DNA of 64,000 nucleotides from Pipra filicauda (GCF_003945595.2 NW_024104446.1:434001-498000), one strand, 5' to 3'; counted from the first letter of the stretch, positions 25,769 to 38,755 are shown. The notes: a model not told the origin generated them from the sequence alone. Numbers and translations: made by a program.

Positions 25769-26200
25769 CTTGGCCGCAGGGGCCGCGGGCCGAGGCCGGG
25801 CGGCGATGGCAGCTTCCCCTGAAGGGAGATAATCCAGCCAGGGAGATTCAAACCCCCCGCTTCCTCCTCGCCTTCCTCTCCTCCCTCCCTCCCTCCCGAC
25901 CCCAGCGCTGCCTCCTCCGGCCCCTTCAGCTCTCCGCGCCCGCGTCAATCCCGAGGGGAAGCCCGGCAGCGCTCAGCCATCCGCCCCTTCTCTTCGCCGT
26001 CCTCCTCAGGGCTCATCGCTCCCGTCTTCTTCCATGGAGGAGGAGGAGGAGGAGGAGAAGAGCCGCCTCTTGACCTTGTGTTTCCTCCTCGGCAGAGATG
26101 CCCCCCGCCGGCGCGCACACACCACCCTGGACCATGTATCCCGCGGCTCCCCCTCCTCCTTTGTGGTCCCGGTGCCCGCGGCTCACACGCAGCGGCAGCG
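25769..26200 (-). other. ATRNL1: Presumptive ATRNL1 5'UTR with three uORFs
   Basis: Upstream of the ATRNL1 AUG, the minus strand carries three AUGs with short ORFs: 26135-26013 (40 codons plus stop), 26035-26006 (9 codons plus stop) and 25980-25945 (11 codons plus stop). All end before the main start, and each lacks a purine at -3 or is otherwise in modest context. The in-frame stop at 25973-25975 rules out an AUG-initiated N-terminal extension from further upstream. A GAG/CTC trinucleotide run (26036-26056) lies inside the leader. The upstream limit is inferred, because the true start site is unknown. Confidence 0.5.
26036..26060. repeat. (GGA)n microsatellite in the CpG island
   Basis: Seven consecutive GGA triplets, then GAA and GAG, lie just upstream of the ATRNL1 start. 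If transcribed they fall in the 5'UTR as a CTC/CCT pyrimidine tract. Confidence 0.85.
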
Positions 26201-26420
26201 CGGGGAGGGAGGCGGGGAACGGCGTCCCTTCGCCAGGCAGCCAGCTGGGAAGTGAGGGCGGCCGGGCCCCGGAGCCGCTACGGCATCGAGCTCCGGCGGG
26301 GCGGGGAAAGGGCTGGAGAGCTCTTATCCCCCGCTCCGCTATTAGCCCTGCAGAGAAGGGAGGCGTGCGGCGGGGAGAGGAGGGTTAACAGCCCCTCCGC
26401 GTCCCAGCTGACAGCTTCCA

Positions 26421-26446
26421 AGCAGCCATTTTTAAAGGCTAATTGT
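26421..26446 (-). promoter_or_regulatory. AT-rich pocket with TATA-like and YY1-like motifs in the CpG island
   Basis: An isolated AT-rich stretch sits inside the CpG island. On the minus strand it reads TTTAAAAATGGCTGC, combining a TTTAAAA TATA-like element with an AAAATGGC YY1-like core. It lies about 660 bases upstream of the ATRNL1 start. A core-promoter or initiator role is possible but unproven. Confidence 0.25.
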
Positions 26447-27844
26447 CATCTCCGCTCGGAGCTGCCTCCCGCCCCTCGGTCCGCTTGGGTCCGTCCCTGG
26501 GTGGGAAGGGGGGTCCGGCCCGGGGAGGGGGAACCGCGCACCGGCAGCTCCCGCACGCCGCGCCCGCTCCTTCCCCCGCGCTCCCAGCACACTCTGCCGC
26601 CCACGCTATGGAAAACAAGGGGATGGGGAGATGGAGCCCCACGGGGCGCAAAGCGCCCGTGGCTTTGTGCGGACACCGCCCGCACCTCGGAGGCCCCGCG
26701 GGGGCGGCCCCGCCCGGCGCTCGGGAGCGGGGGAGCGGCCCCGGTAGTCCCCGGAGACCCACGACCCGCTCCAGCGAAGGTTCTGGTGTCCCCCGGTCCG
26801 CTACCTTGGCTTCTCTTCGCCGGGCCGGGCTGCTCCGGTGTGTTCCTCGGGTCCTGCAAAGTTCAGAGGCGGTTTGCTTTGAACTCGCCCCGGTCAGTAC
26901 TGGAAGAGATGTTACAGCTTGTTTTGGAAACCTCACCTTCCTAAGGTTTACTCCATCTTCCCGTTTTACGGTTCAGATCAAGACCTTGCCTCCTGCTTAT
27001 AACATGAGCAGTCACAAAAGTTCTTGTGCAAAAGTAGTTCTTGTAATAAAGTTGTCTAAAATGTCCTTTTCTTTTTTTCGTGAAACGTGTTCCATACACA
27101 GTCCATCTCTTCCAACTTTACTATAACCTGTTTCATTTTACAGTCTGTCAAACCCTCTGAAACTTTCTCCTAACACTGAAATTGGGAATTTATGACATGA
27201 TGTCTCTGTTCCAAGCAGATGAAGAAAGAGTATTAAATTTCATCTCCTGGTACCATCTCAAAACAAGTAAGTCCAAAGTGACCACTTTTAGTGTCTGGAA
27301 TCAGATCCAAATTGACCACTCTCCAGATTCTGAAGTTCTTACCCTTGGGGCACATAGAAATTGTTTGGGGTTTGGTTTAATCTGTTTTCCTAGGCACACC
27401 ATTAAATCTTAACCTGAATTCCCAAAAAATCAAAGTCAATCAATACTACTGTAAGGGGTATCTATTTGTGCTTTGTGTGAAAAAAAGAGGCCAACCCAGA
27501 TCAGGATGTCAAAGCCAAACACAGTAAACATCACAGAAAAAGTGTCTGTGCCTTAAGGAGCTTACAGTCTTGATGGAGGGAACACCTGCTAGTGTGTGGG
27601 GAAAACAGAGGTGAAAAGTAATTTTTCCAGAAGATGTCAGGAGGTCCAAAAGCCGCTCTCAGTCCAGGAGTACATTGTACATTGTCTTCCTAACAGCTGA
27701 GATAGATCATTTCATCGTCCTGCATCAGACACATTTAATAGCTATAAGGCATCTCTTTGTATGTGTTTGGTAATGACTTGGTGAGTTCATGCAAGGAGGG
27801 GAAATGGAAATTGTGTTGCTGCTTTATATTTTATGATAAAAAGC

Positions 27845-27925
27845 TGAGGCTGAAGCCTTTGTTGAACAGTCTGCTAATTATACAATATCACATGTGATTA
27901 AAGCTGCTGAACAACTGTCCTCTGT
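27845..27925. promoter_or_regulatory. Candidate conserved non-coding element
   Basis: TAATTA, the CACATGTG E-box palindrome and a GATTAAAG core lie within 30 bases in repeat-free DNA about 2 kb upstream of ATRNL1. The call rests on motif clustering alone. Confidence 0.2.
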
Positions 27926-29833
27926 TAAACACCATTATGGGACCAGAAATGCAGTTAAAAGGAGATCCCAGTCCAAGATACAATGTCAGTTCAAAAATAT
28001 TCTTTAAGCATAGTTTTGCTTACCATGACAGGGTAACGTTATACATTCCTCCTCCACTTTCTCAATTCCTTTAAACCAACAAAAAAAGTTCTAAAGCTGG
28101 AACCATCTTTTTCTGAGATTGAAGGAAGATTTTGTTTCAGATCTAAAGAAGTCAGCCAAATTTTTGAAAATGTTTGAAATTAACATTCGAATACCACTCA
28201 CAGCAAAGCTAGGATTTCAACAACCCTTTACCAGACAAGAGATCTATTCAAAAGCACAAAACCAAACCCAAAACAACAACAGAAAAAGTACAAAGTTATG
28301 TTGAGCAAACTTAAACAGCTTTTTAGTAATTGTGTGAGGCTTGAGAAAAAAACAAACAACACAAATAGGCCAACAGATAAGTACTAGAGTGGTTATAAGA
28401 GGTGCAGATAGTAAAAGCATGATAGTGCTTTTACTGCATAAACAATCATAAAAAAAATTAAACACAACTAGAAAGGTTTCTAGATTTAGAACATCAAGGA
28501 AGAAACATCACACCGCTGTCTCCTGAATAAAAAGTAACACACTGTGAAAATAAAGGAATGCAAAGCTTTGTCTGCTGTATGTCACAGAAATGCAGTAGAT
28601 ATTTCATAATTCCAGGAAATGAATGATGTACGAATGCCAGTACTGGTTCTCTTCTGTGCTGATTTGATGGGATTTTTTTGGTGTCAGATGAAGTTAACAA
28701 ATCTGGCTGTGAGGAGTCAGTCAGATCTGTCAATCCTTTCATTTTTACATGCATATCTGTAAGTTCCACTTTTCTTGCAAGTGTAACATTTTACACCTTT
28801 CATCCTTTCGGTTCTTGACACAGAAATCACTTACACTTTTAAAGAACTAATGTACTGAACCATCTTGGGTAGATTTAGAACTTAAAAGCATTTGAACAAC
28901 TTCTCAAAAGTTTTAAATGAGTGGATAAAAATAGATAACGAGATTACAAACTAGAGCAGCGATGTAGAAGGTGATGTGAACAAAGCCTTCCAAGAATATA
29001 TCCATTGTAGCAGGGAAGCAAAAAAAACTCAACCAAATATAAAGGCTTCCAGGCTGTTACTATCAAAACCTAAGCACTAATATACAAGGGAAAATGCCGA
29101 TACATTCATGTTCATTGACTAAAACAGCTTAAAGTATATTTAAATTCTCAATGATTGCTGTTATGAGACAGGGCGGAACGGATAAAGCAAAACAGCCCTC
29201 AAACACAGACTTCTTCAGCTGTTCAGAATTTCTGCAAGATTCTGAGGACAAGAATATAGCAGGAACCATCCTCTCCTCCCTGGCCCCCATGCACACACAC
29301 ATGCACCCCTCCCTGCTCTGCTGGCCCTCCCCTACAGGCTGATACCGATGAAGCCTTGCTTCAGACATCCTCTTCCCTTAAGGATGCTTAATCCTATTTA
29401 CAGTATCCAGTGCAGATGTGTTTTTGCAGTGATGTTGAGAAGAACAATATAAGCAGCTGGAGAGAAGAGGGAGAAAAATGATTACCATTTGGGTTGACCT
29501 CTTCACAAGGATACTAAGAGAAGCAAATGTTTTCTATGCCCTTTCCTTTCTCCTTGGGACAGATATTATTGGACTCATTAAGTAAAAGGGGCCGAGCTCT
29601 GCACTGCTTCTGGACAGGGAAATATAGATCTGAGTTGGCCTTATGACACATTGGTAAAACTAGTGTGTAGATGGCTGTAATGGAGGGAACAGCTACAGAG
29701 TGATTGAAGAGCTTAGCACACCAGAACAGTGTACAGGCTTCTTACTGAGCCTTACAAGGATAACTTGAGTGTAAGCTTTCCCTTTTCTTTCCAAATATGC
29801 ACCCAACACTTTGTATGAAGGACAACAAAAGGC

Positions 29834-29852
29834 TTTTTTTTTTTTTTTTTTT
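29834..29852. repeat. Poly-T tract
   Basis: Nineteen T residues in a row. Confidence 0.9.
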
Positions 29853-32800
29853 GTAAATTTCATGCTCAATTTTCATTGAGCAACATTGAGTCACCTGAGC
29901 CATTCCATAAAACCCTTTCTGATATTATGAAAACTATCAGTCTCTTCCATGAGGTAAAAAAAATATGTCCCTATTTATCAGATTCTAATGCTAACAGAAT
30001 AATGTGTGTTACAATTTTCTGTTCATATTGTCCTATCCAGTAAGTCAACTCTTGGGAGCTATGAATTTTATAAGATTAAAAATATAAGCCTTCCCTTGTC
30101 TACTCATTTTTTTCTAAATTTAGAAAGACATAAACTTTTCAGAAAATTCACTGATATACTTTTAAAGTGAAATCTTGAAACCTTGATAGAAAGTCTTACC
30201 TCTCTTAACACCTCTGCATGTATTTTGCTATGGCAGTAAGTCGACATGAATTATCATCTCCAAGAAGCAAACTGCCATAAAATAAAGACTGTAGGTGCTG
30301 TAGGAAGCTTACCAAACTCAGAAAGGTCTACAAAACAAAGGAGGGGAAAATTAATGTTTATTTAATTTTCTCAAAAATCCGTATCTGAAGAAAATACAGT
30401 CAGTTCTGTATTTTTTATGCATGTGCATAAGCTGAGGTGTAAAATCTACTCTACAAAGAAAGAGGTTGGAGTTTTACTGAAATATTTGTCCATTTGCAGA
30501 ATTTTTTCATGAAGAAAAAAATAATGACATTTTTACATTCTTATTTTTAAGTTGTGGACTGTGGGTGAAGAATAATGTGGTAAATTACAAGTTGTTTTCA
30601 GGTCCATTTAAAGGTGAAAGAGATTTCAGAAAAACAGAGACCAGACAATACCAGCATTGATAATGACGTTGTCATTATTTGAAACACCTGTTTGCTTTCA
30701 AATAAAAGTCTACTAAACCAGGAAATAAAATCATACTATGTTTTTCTATATACTTTCTGTACACATGCTAAAAATTAAGTAGCCTATCTGAGCACTTCCA
30801 TTTATGATTGAACAAATCAGCCAACATTGATCTTGACTCTTAGTATGAATCTTTTATTTTTTAGAATACTAAGTTTTTAGAAGTCTTTCTAATGAATAGA
30901 TATGTAATTTTATGCCATTGCTGAAACCTTGATGCATCCTGCACTGACATTTCCCAAGGCAAATGTCCCTTCTGCTGCATATTTTTCTGCATCCATTCGC
31001 CTGCCTTTCATTTTTCCTGCTATTCCTTCTGGAGTTTTTCACAATCCTGCTTAATCTTGCCTAAGCTAGGGCATTTTTGCCTTGTCAGCAAAGCTCAGTC
31101 TCACAATTCAACCTTCCTTACACATCATTAGTAGGTATACTGAATTTATCCAATACCCTTTTAATGAACCCAAAGGGACACCATTATTAGACTTTTTTCT
31201 TGCTTAGAAAGCATTTACTTTATTTTCTCTCATTCTTTTTTAAATCAGGAAATGATCTTTGAGATTCTTCTTTTGCCTTTGTTTCTGTATTTATTCTTTT
31301 TATTCATAAGTTTCAACAAAATGCTGAAAAAATTATTAGAGGATAATGAAATTCCATTGACCTTACTGGGATTTAAACCTCTTCTTGAGAATTTAGCAGA
31401 GGTTTCCACATTTTTTCTGGCTCGTTTGCTGAATGGTATTGAAAAAAAGCCTTACTAAAAGATTTTGAAAATAAAAATAAACCATATGCTCCAATTTTCT
31501 CCTATCCACTATTTTTTCTTTGCAAGGCTTAGGAAGAATGAATTTGTTATTGATGGCTTACTGGTTCTTCCTCAACACATTTTACTTTACCCAAGAGCTT
31601 TGTAAGTCCTACACCAATTTCTTCAAAGAGTATCAAATAAAATGTTTGGTAAATGTTAAATCAGCACTATAATCAGTATTTTGATTAATACAGTTTTTAT
31701 CTTTATATTGTGGTTCGGCTCCTTAGGGGTGATATTGCCTAGTCTTAGTGACTCTACTTCAATATAATCTCATGCAGATTTTTTACTTTTCTTTTAAAAG
31801 AACTTTTAATAATGGCTACCTTGCTAACCTTTTAATACTTATTTTTTCAATATTTTTTAACTGTAATGAAATAATTTGCTTTTCCTAAAGTCATATTTTC
31901 CTATCCAGTTTCAACTGAATTTTCCTGGGTTTTCCTTATATGTATTTTTTAAAAAATTACTTCCTCCTTTTTTCAGTTAATACTCGAGTAATTGTACTAT
32001 TAAACTGTGGAAAGTGATACTTGCAAAAAAATGGAAAAACAAGTACATCAAATAGACTGCAACAAGGATAGCAAAACAATAATTGTACTAGGCTAGGCAT
32101 AATGGAATAATGCAATAAAATTATGCTCTTTTTTGCCATTTGATTTGCATAAAATTGGCAAAAATGAGAGGCTATGCATGCATTGATCTCTGTCTTCTCT
32201 ACTAGATGTCAAAAAAGAATTGAGTAGATTAAATTTTCCCTCAGTATTCATGTCGAAACAGACATTATATGCCAGGAACATAATTGGTATATTGTATTCA
32301 TTCAATGCAACTATTTTCAGTAATTTGAAGAAATAACTCTCTTGTATAAATATAATACTTTTTCAAGCACAGAAGCAGTTATTTAATTAGCTTAACACAT
32401 TAATTTCCACATTTTCAGAAAATGGTAGAAATAATAATTATTAAGGATTACTTCATTTCTCTGAAGTGACAAGGTTTATTGCCACAAAAAAGCAAATGGA
32501 TGCATGTGGAATCTCTTGTTTGTACACTTGTGCACTGCTGTTACTGCAAGGATGAGGCTAGAGAAGCTACAAGTAGAGATAAGCTGACCTTATGCACGCC
32601 CTCAGCCATGGATAAAGGCTCAGGCCGTGCCATGGGGAGGTCTGGCTGCACAGGTGGTGCACAGGAGGGCATGGAGGAGAGCTGTCTGTAAGGCTCACTG
32701 CTGAGGAAAACCTTCTCACCAGCCTGGCAAATTGCTCTGCATGAGCAGGGCTTCGAACTAGTTTTTAAAAGGTGAAAAAAAATCTGCAGGCTTTACTACC

Positions 32801-32938
32801 CTCTCTTTTCAGGTTACGGGTTCAGAATGTGCATAACCAAAGCCAAGGAGGGGAGGAGAGAGAGGAGAGAATGGAAAAGTTTGCAAGAAAGGGAGAATGC
32901 AAAGTGAGCCATCAAACACCTGAAGTACAGATCCACAA

Positions 32939-33150
32939 ACAGAATCATGGAACCAATTAGGTTGGAAAAGACCTCTGAGATTGTTGAGTCCAACCTATAA
33001 CTGAACACCACCTTGTCTACCAGACCATGGCACTGAGTGCCACATCCAGTCTTTCCTGGAACACTTCCAGAGACAATGACTCCACCACCTCCCTAGGGAG
33101 CCAATTCCAATGTCTAATCACCCCTTTTGCCTAGAATTTCTTTCTTTAGG
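32939..33150 (-). mobile_element. CR1 LINE 3'-end fragment, antisense
   Basis: Begins with the reverse complement of the CR1 terminus (AGAATCATGG, then GGTTGGAAAAGACCTCTGAGA and GAGTCCAACCT). It continues through the ACACCACCTTGTCTACCAGACCATGGCACT and CACCACCTCCCTAGGGAGCC segments typical of avian CR1 subfamilies. It is 5'-truncated and non-coding. Confidence 0.9.
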
Positions 33151-33646
33151 AGGAAGTGGTTGAGAATCTTAAATTGGAAGTTAATTCAAGTGAAGAAGAT
33201 CATAAAAATGATAAGTTTTCCATTCTTCCTTTAAATTGTGACTAACAAAATAAGGGTAATGGACTTCAAGTAGCTCTGGGGAATGCAAGTATCTGAGAAG
33301 TGATAAGGAAAAAAGGAATGCAAGAGATAAAGACAGAACAGCAAATTATCCTAATATGGAGGAAAGATTAGAATTACATCAAAAATTAACATGATTGCAT
33401 CAGGAATTTTTTAACAATCTGAAAATCTAAAAAAAAATCATAAAATATGGGAAGAAATGACACATATGATAAATATAAAGAAATAGACCAAGCAAGCCAG
33501 ATTAAAATGAGAAAATGGTGAAGCACAGAACAGGTCAAAAGTGGCATGATGATATTCATATTCAGTTCAAATGGGAGAGTTCTGTGCTTGAAATATTAGT
33601 AGCTTCTATATTTCTTTGTATCAAAGACTGCTGTTTTCCACAAGGA
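33151..33646. other. Intergenic DNA, nothing recognised
   Basis: A-rich, purine-biased sequence between the CR1 fragment and the coding-like frame at 33647-33868. Confidence 0.55.
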
Positions 33647-33868
33647 TTATACCACATTACGATGGCTTGTCAGTTGTTTTCGAACCATTTTCCTCTCCAA
33701 ATTCTCCATCTCATACTGATGCTGTACCTCTTGAACTCCTTTAAAAGCAATTTCAAATGCTTGAAGCAAAGACAGATGGTGGAGTTTCATTTTTTTCAGG
33801 TGCCTTCCCCAGTCACATTGACTTTGACTGTCCACCATCATTACAAGATGAGATGTGCATCTGGCCTC
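33647..33868 (-). other. Coding-like orphan frame, possible terminal exon
   Basis: On the minus strand a TTTCAG acceptor-like site (33869-33874) is followed by an open frame of 73 codons ending in TAA. The frame holds internal methionines at 33841 and 33838. Its last 35 residues (SLLQAFEIAFKGVQEVQHQYEMENLERKMVRKQL) form a charged amphipathic, coiled-coil-like stretch that is unusual for AT-rich junk DNA. An in-frame TAA lies just upstream of the acceptor. I recognise no homologue and see no nearby poly-A signal. An overlapping plus-strand frame (33515-33928) is also open, so chance remains likely. Confidence 0.2.
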
Positions 33869-36800
33869 CTGAAATTAATTCCATGTATCACAGTGTACTT
33901 CTGCCAGAGCTGCACGTGGTCATATTAAATATTAAAGTGATGTTCAAAACAAGATTATGAAATATGATTTTCACCTGTGTCTCATGGAGCTTATCTGTGG
34001 CTTCATCATTGCTAAAAAAAATATTATTGCCTGTGCATCAGTATCAGGAGAACCACATACTGAAAGGTAACACTCTGGATGGGTTATGCCTCTAACTACA
34101 AATAGTGTTGTTATGCCATGAAGAAAAATAGCTTCAGGCTATAGGAAAGCCTGAGAAAAGGAAGGTGTAATAAAATCTCATGGAAAAAATTTTTTTTGCA
34201 AAATATCCTTATTTCAGAGCAGTATTTTATACAGCAGTATAAGTAAGTTTACTGTATTTTGTGCTTCTGTATTTTTATCCTTTCCTCCATTTTTCTACCT
34301 AGAGGAAGATTGTTTTGTTGTTTACCAAAAAAAAACAAAATGAGAAAAATCATAATTTGGTCTGAGTTTCTTTCCATCCATTTAAATAATTCAAAAGTCT
34401 AATTACACCAGCAGGAATATTTCATAATAAACTTTGTCTATATAATTTACTGGCTGAAAAGCTACCATCATGTAAGGCAAGTTATAAAGTTTTAACCTAA
34501 TGTTCAAGTGTTACCATAGATGTGCACACACATGAACATGAATGTTCGTGCGCACACACACACATGGTAACACACTTCTAAAATTTTGTAATTGTTCTAG
34601 GCTTTTTTGGGTTTTTTTTAGTTCACATACCCTCACCTATATACACACCTTATTCCAGAATCTGCCTTTATGAAGTAGAAAGTTCCAGGTGTTACTTCCC
34701 CTGCTGAAAGGGATTACCGTTAGCAAGGCACCAATAATGCCTCGAATAAAAAGGCTGTTAGATGTCCGGGTTTGTGTATGAACACCTGCCAAATATAAAA
34801 TGAATGCCAATTTTTTAAACAGCAGACAGTATGGATGTTTCCTGTGAGTATTTTGGGCAAAAATGAATGCCCATTTCTCTCTGAAGAATATCAGAAAATT
34901 ATAGCTGCAGAACAACAGCACATCACTTGAAGGGTAGGTTTAGACACTGAGCTTTCACAAGTTTGCATGGTCTACAATTAAAGAGAATAAACTCAGGAAT
35001 TACAGTCTAGGCCTCAAGGGAAAAGTATTTAATGTGCCTGTTTGCCTCTTAACTAGAAGAAAACGCTGTTAGTACAGTCAGCTGCCTATGGGAAAGAATG
35101 CAGAAACACCTCTGAGGAATGATGGTGACAGTTCACACCTGAGGAGTTCTAAATCCAGCAAAGCCCCATGTGGCACTGGTTAACAGCTGAGCAGCTGAGG
35201 CTGTCTTGACCTTCAGAGGTAGCATAAAAAACAGAGGTGACAAAAGCAATGTTGGAGATAAAAAAAAAATCTTCATATTTAATGACCTCAAAAAGAAGAT
35301 GAACTTAAAAAGACAGACCTTACCTGAGCATGGAAATGTTGTGACATTGGCTTTAGCATGCATTCACTCAAATCTGTGAAATGCTTGAGCTTGTTTGGGG
35401 TACCTTCAAGAGAAGACATTTCACATACTAAATTAATTTGTAAAGTCTAAGAGTAAAAACATTAATTTAAGAAATTACTACCTTGTCTTTGTGTCTTGAT
35501 CACCCATTTGGGATCAAGAATCAGAGCAGAGAACCCTCTTCCATGTTCAAGTGTTTGCATCAGAAGTTAAGATCTGATTATATGCTGGATAGCAAGGATA
35601 GCCCTGGAAAAAAATTAGGAGGAGTCTTTTTGAAAAACAATTATGGAAGGGAAGAAGTATGTAAACAGATGAGTACAGTGTTTGAACTCTGGGCAAAAAT
35701 AGAGCACACATTCCCCAAATTACCTCCAGAATATGCTTGTTTTGCATATTTTATGCTTTTCTTGCCTAATGACTGCTCTCTGGCCTTTCTGCCAAAACTT
35801 TTGACATTGTGTCTATGCAAAAATACCACACTACATTTTATACAAGGGCTATCTTTCATGTGCCTGTATCTGCATTATGAAGCAAGACCAGAACAGTACC
35901 TAAATTAAGGGAGAAAAGGGAGGGAAGGCAAAAGTGTCTGTCACACTCTTTATTATGGCAGCTGATTTTCACATCTGCAGAGAAATATAAGCATAATTCA
36001 GATGACTTGTCAAGGGAAATATGATTGAATTATCTCTATAGCCCAGCTGAAAGGTGAAATGATGAGCAACCTGGAATTAAATTAAAAACCTAAACCCATT
36101 AAAGTATTCAGATTTCCCAGTCTAAGATAAAAGTGAAAACCTTTGAAATTAAGCAGTCTTCCTACCCTTATCTCTGAAGCTGAAGACGCTGCTGCTTTGG
36201 ATAACACAAAGGAAGCCAGACTGGATTATTGCTCATTTGAACACTGGTTTTCAAATGCACCATATTTTCCTCAAGAAATGAACATTATTCATTTCAGCTT
36301 ATACTGGATATCAAAGTAGCTGTAGAAAAGGACACAAAATAAATTACCAACCGTCCTTTGATCCCAATACACTCCCACTGCTCCACTTCCCCACTCCAGA
36401 GAACAATGTGAAGGAATCAAATCTATTGCTTATTCTCAGCACAGTGCTGCGCATTCTGAGTCTTTTAAAGCTCATTCCTTTTCTGAAGGATGTCTTTATT
36501 CTTAAATTTGAAACTATGCAGAAGATTTCCTCAAATGCCAGTTTTCTCACGTGATCTCTCCCTTGTCTTCAAAGTGATTCCTCTTAAAATGCAATTCATG
36601 AGTCCCACCTTGTCTGGCTTGAAGGCACAAAGAAATAGGTCCTAGAATCTATTCATCCATGCCATAACAGGGAAGCACATTTCCTACAGAAGTGTTCCAT
36701 TCCCATGTGTAGTATAAACAAGAAATAAAAAGTGTTTTTCTGTTTAAACTTGTTTTCATGTTGGTGCAGTTATACTTTTGCAGCACATGAAATTAATCCT

Positions 36801-37220
36801 TACCTGCTCTCATAGAGGTATTTAGAAAATAGTAATGATAAAACAACACCATCTCACCTTTATTCTCACAAGTGGATTTAAAGGCTGATAACTTAAAGCC
36901 TGATAACTTAAATTACTGTAAAAACTTATAAAACCCCCATATAATCTCATAAAACTGTAATTCAAATAGAGCCACAAGGGGTCAAAATCAAATTACTTCA
37001 TATATAACAAAGTGAGAAACATTCTGCTGTGTATTTATTTATTCAGGTAATGCACCCACATCCCTTTCCTTATGTCTGTTTACAAAGACTTCAGGTCAGG
37101 CATTTTTTCTTTGAAACTTTCGTGGCATCAACGTAATGAAGCCCCAATCCCAACAAGTGTCAATGAATAGAAAATTAATAGAAATATTTACTTATGTTTC
37201 TACTGTTATTGTTATTGGAA

Positions 37221-37236
37221 AAAAGCTATAGCTTTT
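37221..37236. repeat. 16-bp perfect palindrome
   Basis: AAAAGCTATAGCTTTT is fully self-complementary. Confidence 0.85.
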
Positions 37237-38497
37237 CATCTTCATTTTGAATACAAGCAAAATCAAAGGCAGGACTGTTTCATAGCTCCTTATCCCTTCT
37301 ACATCCAGGAGTGGAACCAGCTCCATCCTTCAGCAACTGAGGAGCAATAGCAAACTTACCCTGATATGAGCTGTATGAAAGGGCACAAAATTATGAAGAC
37401 TAAGCTAAGGGAAGAATTAATTATTATGATCATGCCTCTACAATCAAAATTTTCCAGTAATATTTTTACAGCCCTTAGAAACTCTTTGGTGGGGAAAGTC
37501 ATGACTGTACTTTATTATTTCTCCTCAAGCATTTGCCTATGTGCCAGATAACAATGCGGATATCAATGGAGGTTCCCTCAATAGACATGTTTTAAATTCA
37601 AACATCAAACATAAAACCTCTAAAATGGTATTACTTCTTCCGTCATCAAAATATTGTGCTTATGTAGTTAAATTTCCCTTTAGCCTTGGGTTTGGATTCT
37701 ATAGAATTAAATATTCCATTTCAAACCACATATGGTAGTTCAGTGATTTACACCTCATCTAATTTTGCTAGACGGCAGAAGCCCTTTTAATGAGTGCTTG
37801 GAGGGTTTCATTCCATTATAGTGCCAGAGAAGCTGATGCTGCATTTTCTTTCAAATCCAAAAATTTAGTTGGCTGACATCCAACTTGCAATCAAATAATA
37901 ATGAATTTTTAAAACAACTCCTTCCCAGGCAGAATCTCAAGAATAAAATGGAAAAAAAAAAACTAATACAAGAACAAATATGCCAGATTTATACAAGTCT
38001 CTGCAGCAACTGTCTGAAAGATGAAGCACATTGCTAGAATTTCTCAGAAATAGAACCTGTAACATTTGGGATGTTTCTTCATCTAAACAACTGAAAATAT
38101 TAACAATTTCACATATTCAGTGTTCTTGCTGTATCAAAAAGAATAAGCTAAAAGCAAACATAATGTGAAAAAGCATCTATTTAAAACCTTCTCTACTGCT
38201 AACTCTTCATTGCATTGGACAGATTGAAAGCACAGAGGGAGAGTAGCAACCTACATATACAAGCACAGTCAAGGATGATAAACAGGATTAGTTTTGAACA
38301 ACCATGGCAGAAATACTAAACAACAGATTTGATTCCTCAGCTTGATTTTACCACTGATTTTCTATATGGTCAGGTCACAGAATTCCATTTATCTGCCTTT
38401 AATTTCAAAATTTAAAACAGCCTTTGCAATGCACCCTTTCTTCTACTCATCTTCTCCCACCTCTGCCTACCTGTTCTCACATATAATATGCAAAATG

Positions 38498-38520
38498 CCC
38501 TGCCCCCCCCCCGCCCCCCC
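38498..38520. repeat. C-run, potential G-quadruplex on the minus strand
   Basis: CCC, TG, ten Cs, G and seven Cs. The minus strand therefore holds consecutive G-tracts with very short spacers, enough for a G-quadruplex. Homopolymer length may be unreliable in assembly. Confidence 0.7.
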
Positions 38521-38741
38521 AAAAGGCATCTCTGTACACTCCTATAAGCAAAGCAAACAAAGGACCTGTGAATGTTATCACAGACTATTTGGAGAACAGT
38601 GAATAGAGAATTTCCCAATTAGTTTATACCAGTTTTAAATGGGCTCACTTTCGTCCACCTTTTATATGATGGTTTGCAAGAGTCATTTCCATGAAGATGA
38701 TTTTCATAAACCAAAACGCCATCCATTATCCCAGTGAAAAG

Positions 38742-38755
38742 CATATGGCCATATG
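38742..38755. repeat. 14-bp perfect palindrome
   Basis: CATATGGCCATATG is fully self-complementary. Confidence 0.85.

Larger units (their letters stand above)
25480..26880. promoter_or_regulatory. ATRNL1: CpG island: ATRNL1 promoter, 5'UTR and exon 1
   Basis: This is the only extended GC-rich, CpG-dense block in an otherwise AT-rich window. It begins near the exon 1 donor and fades at about 26880. GC-box-like motifs are visible (GGGGCGGGG near 26299, CCCCGCCC near 26709). It covers the exon and about 1.1 kb upstream, the usual place for a vertebrate CpG-island promoter. The transcription start cannot be fixed from sequence. Long ORFs on both strands here are explained by low stop-codon density at high GC. 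Confidence 0.85.
26881..32938. other. Upstream intergenic DNA, no gene recognised
   Basis: GC content falls quickly past 26880. Short ORFs are at chance level. There is a poly-T run at 29834-29852 and short CA tracts near 29291. One motif-rich stretch is listed separately (27845-27925). Confidence 0.55.

Noticed and set aside
25769..25948. 60-residue N-terminal extension of ATRNL1
   Set aside because: The frame is open but begins at TTG, not AUG. An in-frame TGA lies at 25973-25975, so the AUG at 25768 is the first in frame.
26078..26944. 288-codon plus-strand ORF in the CpG island
   Set aside because: Proline, arginine, glycine and serine-rich composition is what GC-rich DNA gives by chance. 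Several other frames on both strands are equally open, and no domain is visible.
26443..27126. 227-codon plus-strand ORF running out of the CpG island
   Set aside because: Overlaps other long open frames on both strands. Composition changes abruptly where GC falls, and there is no recognisable protein.
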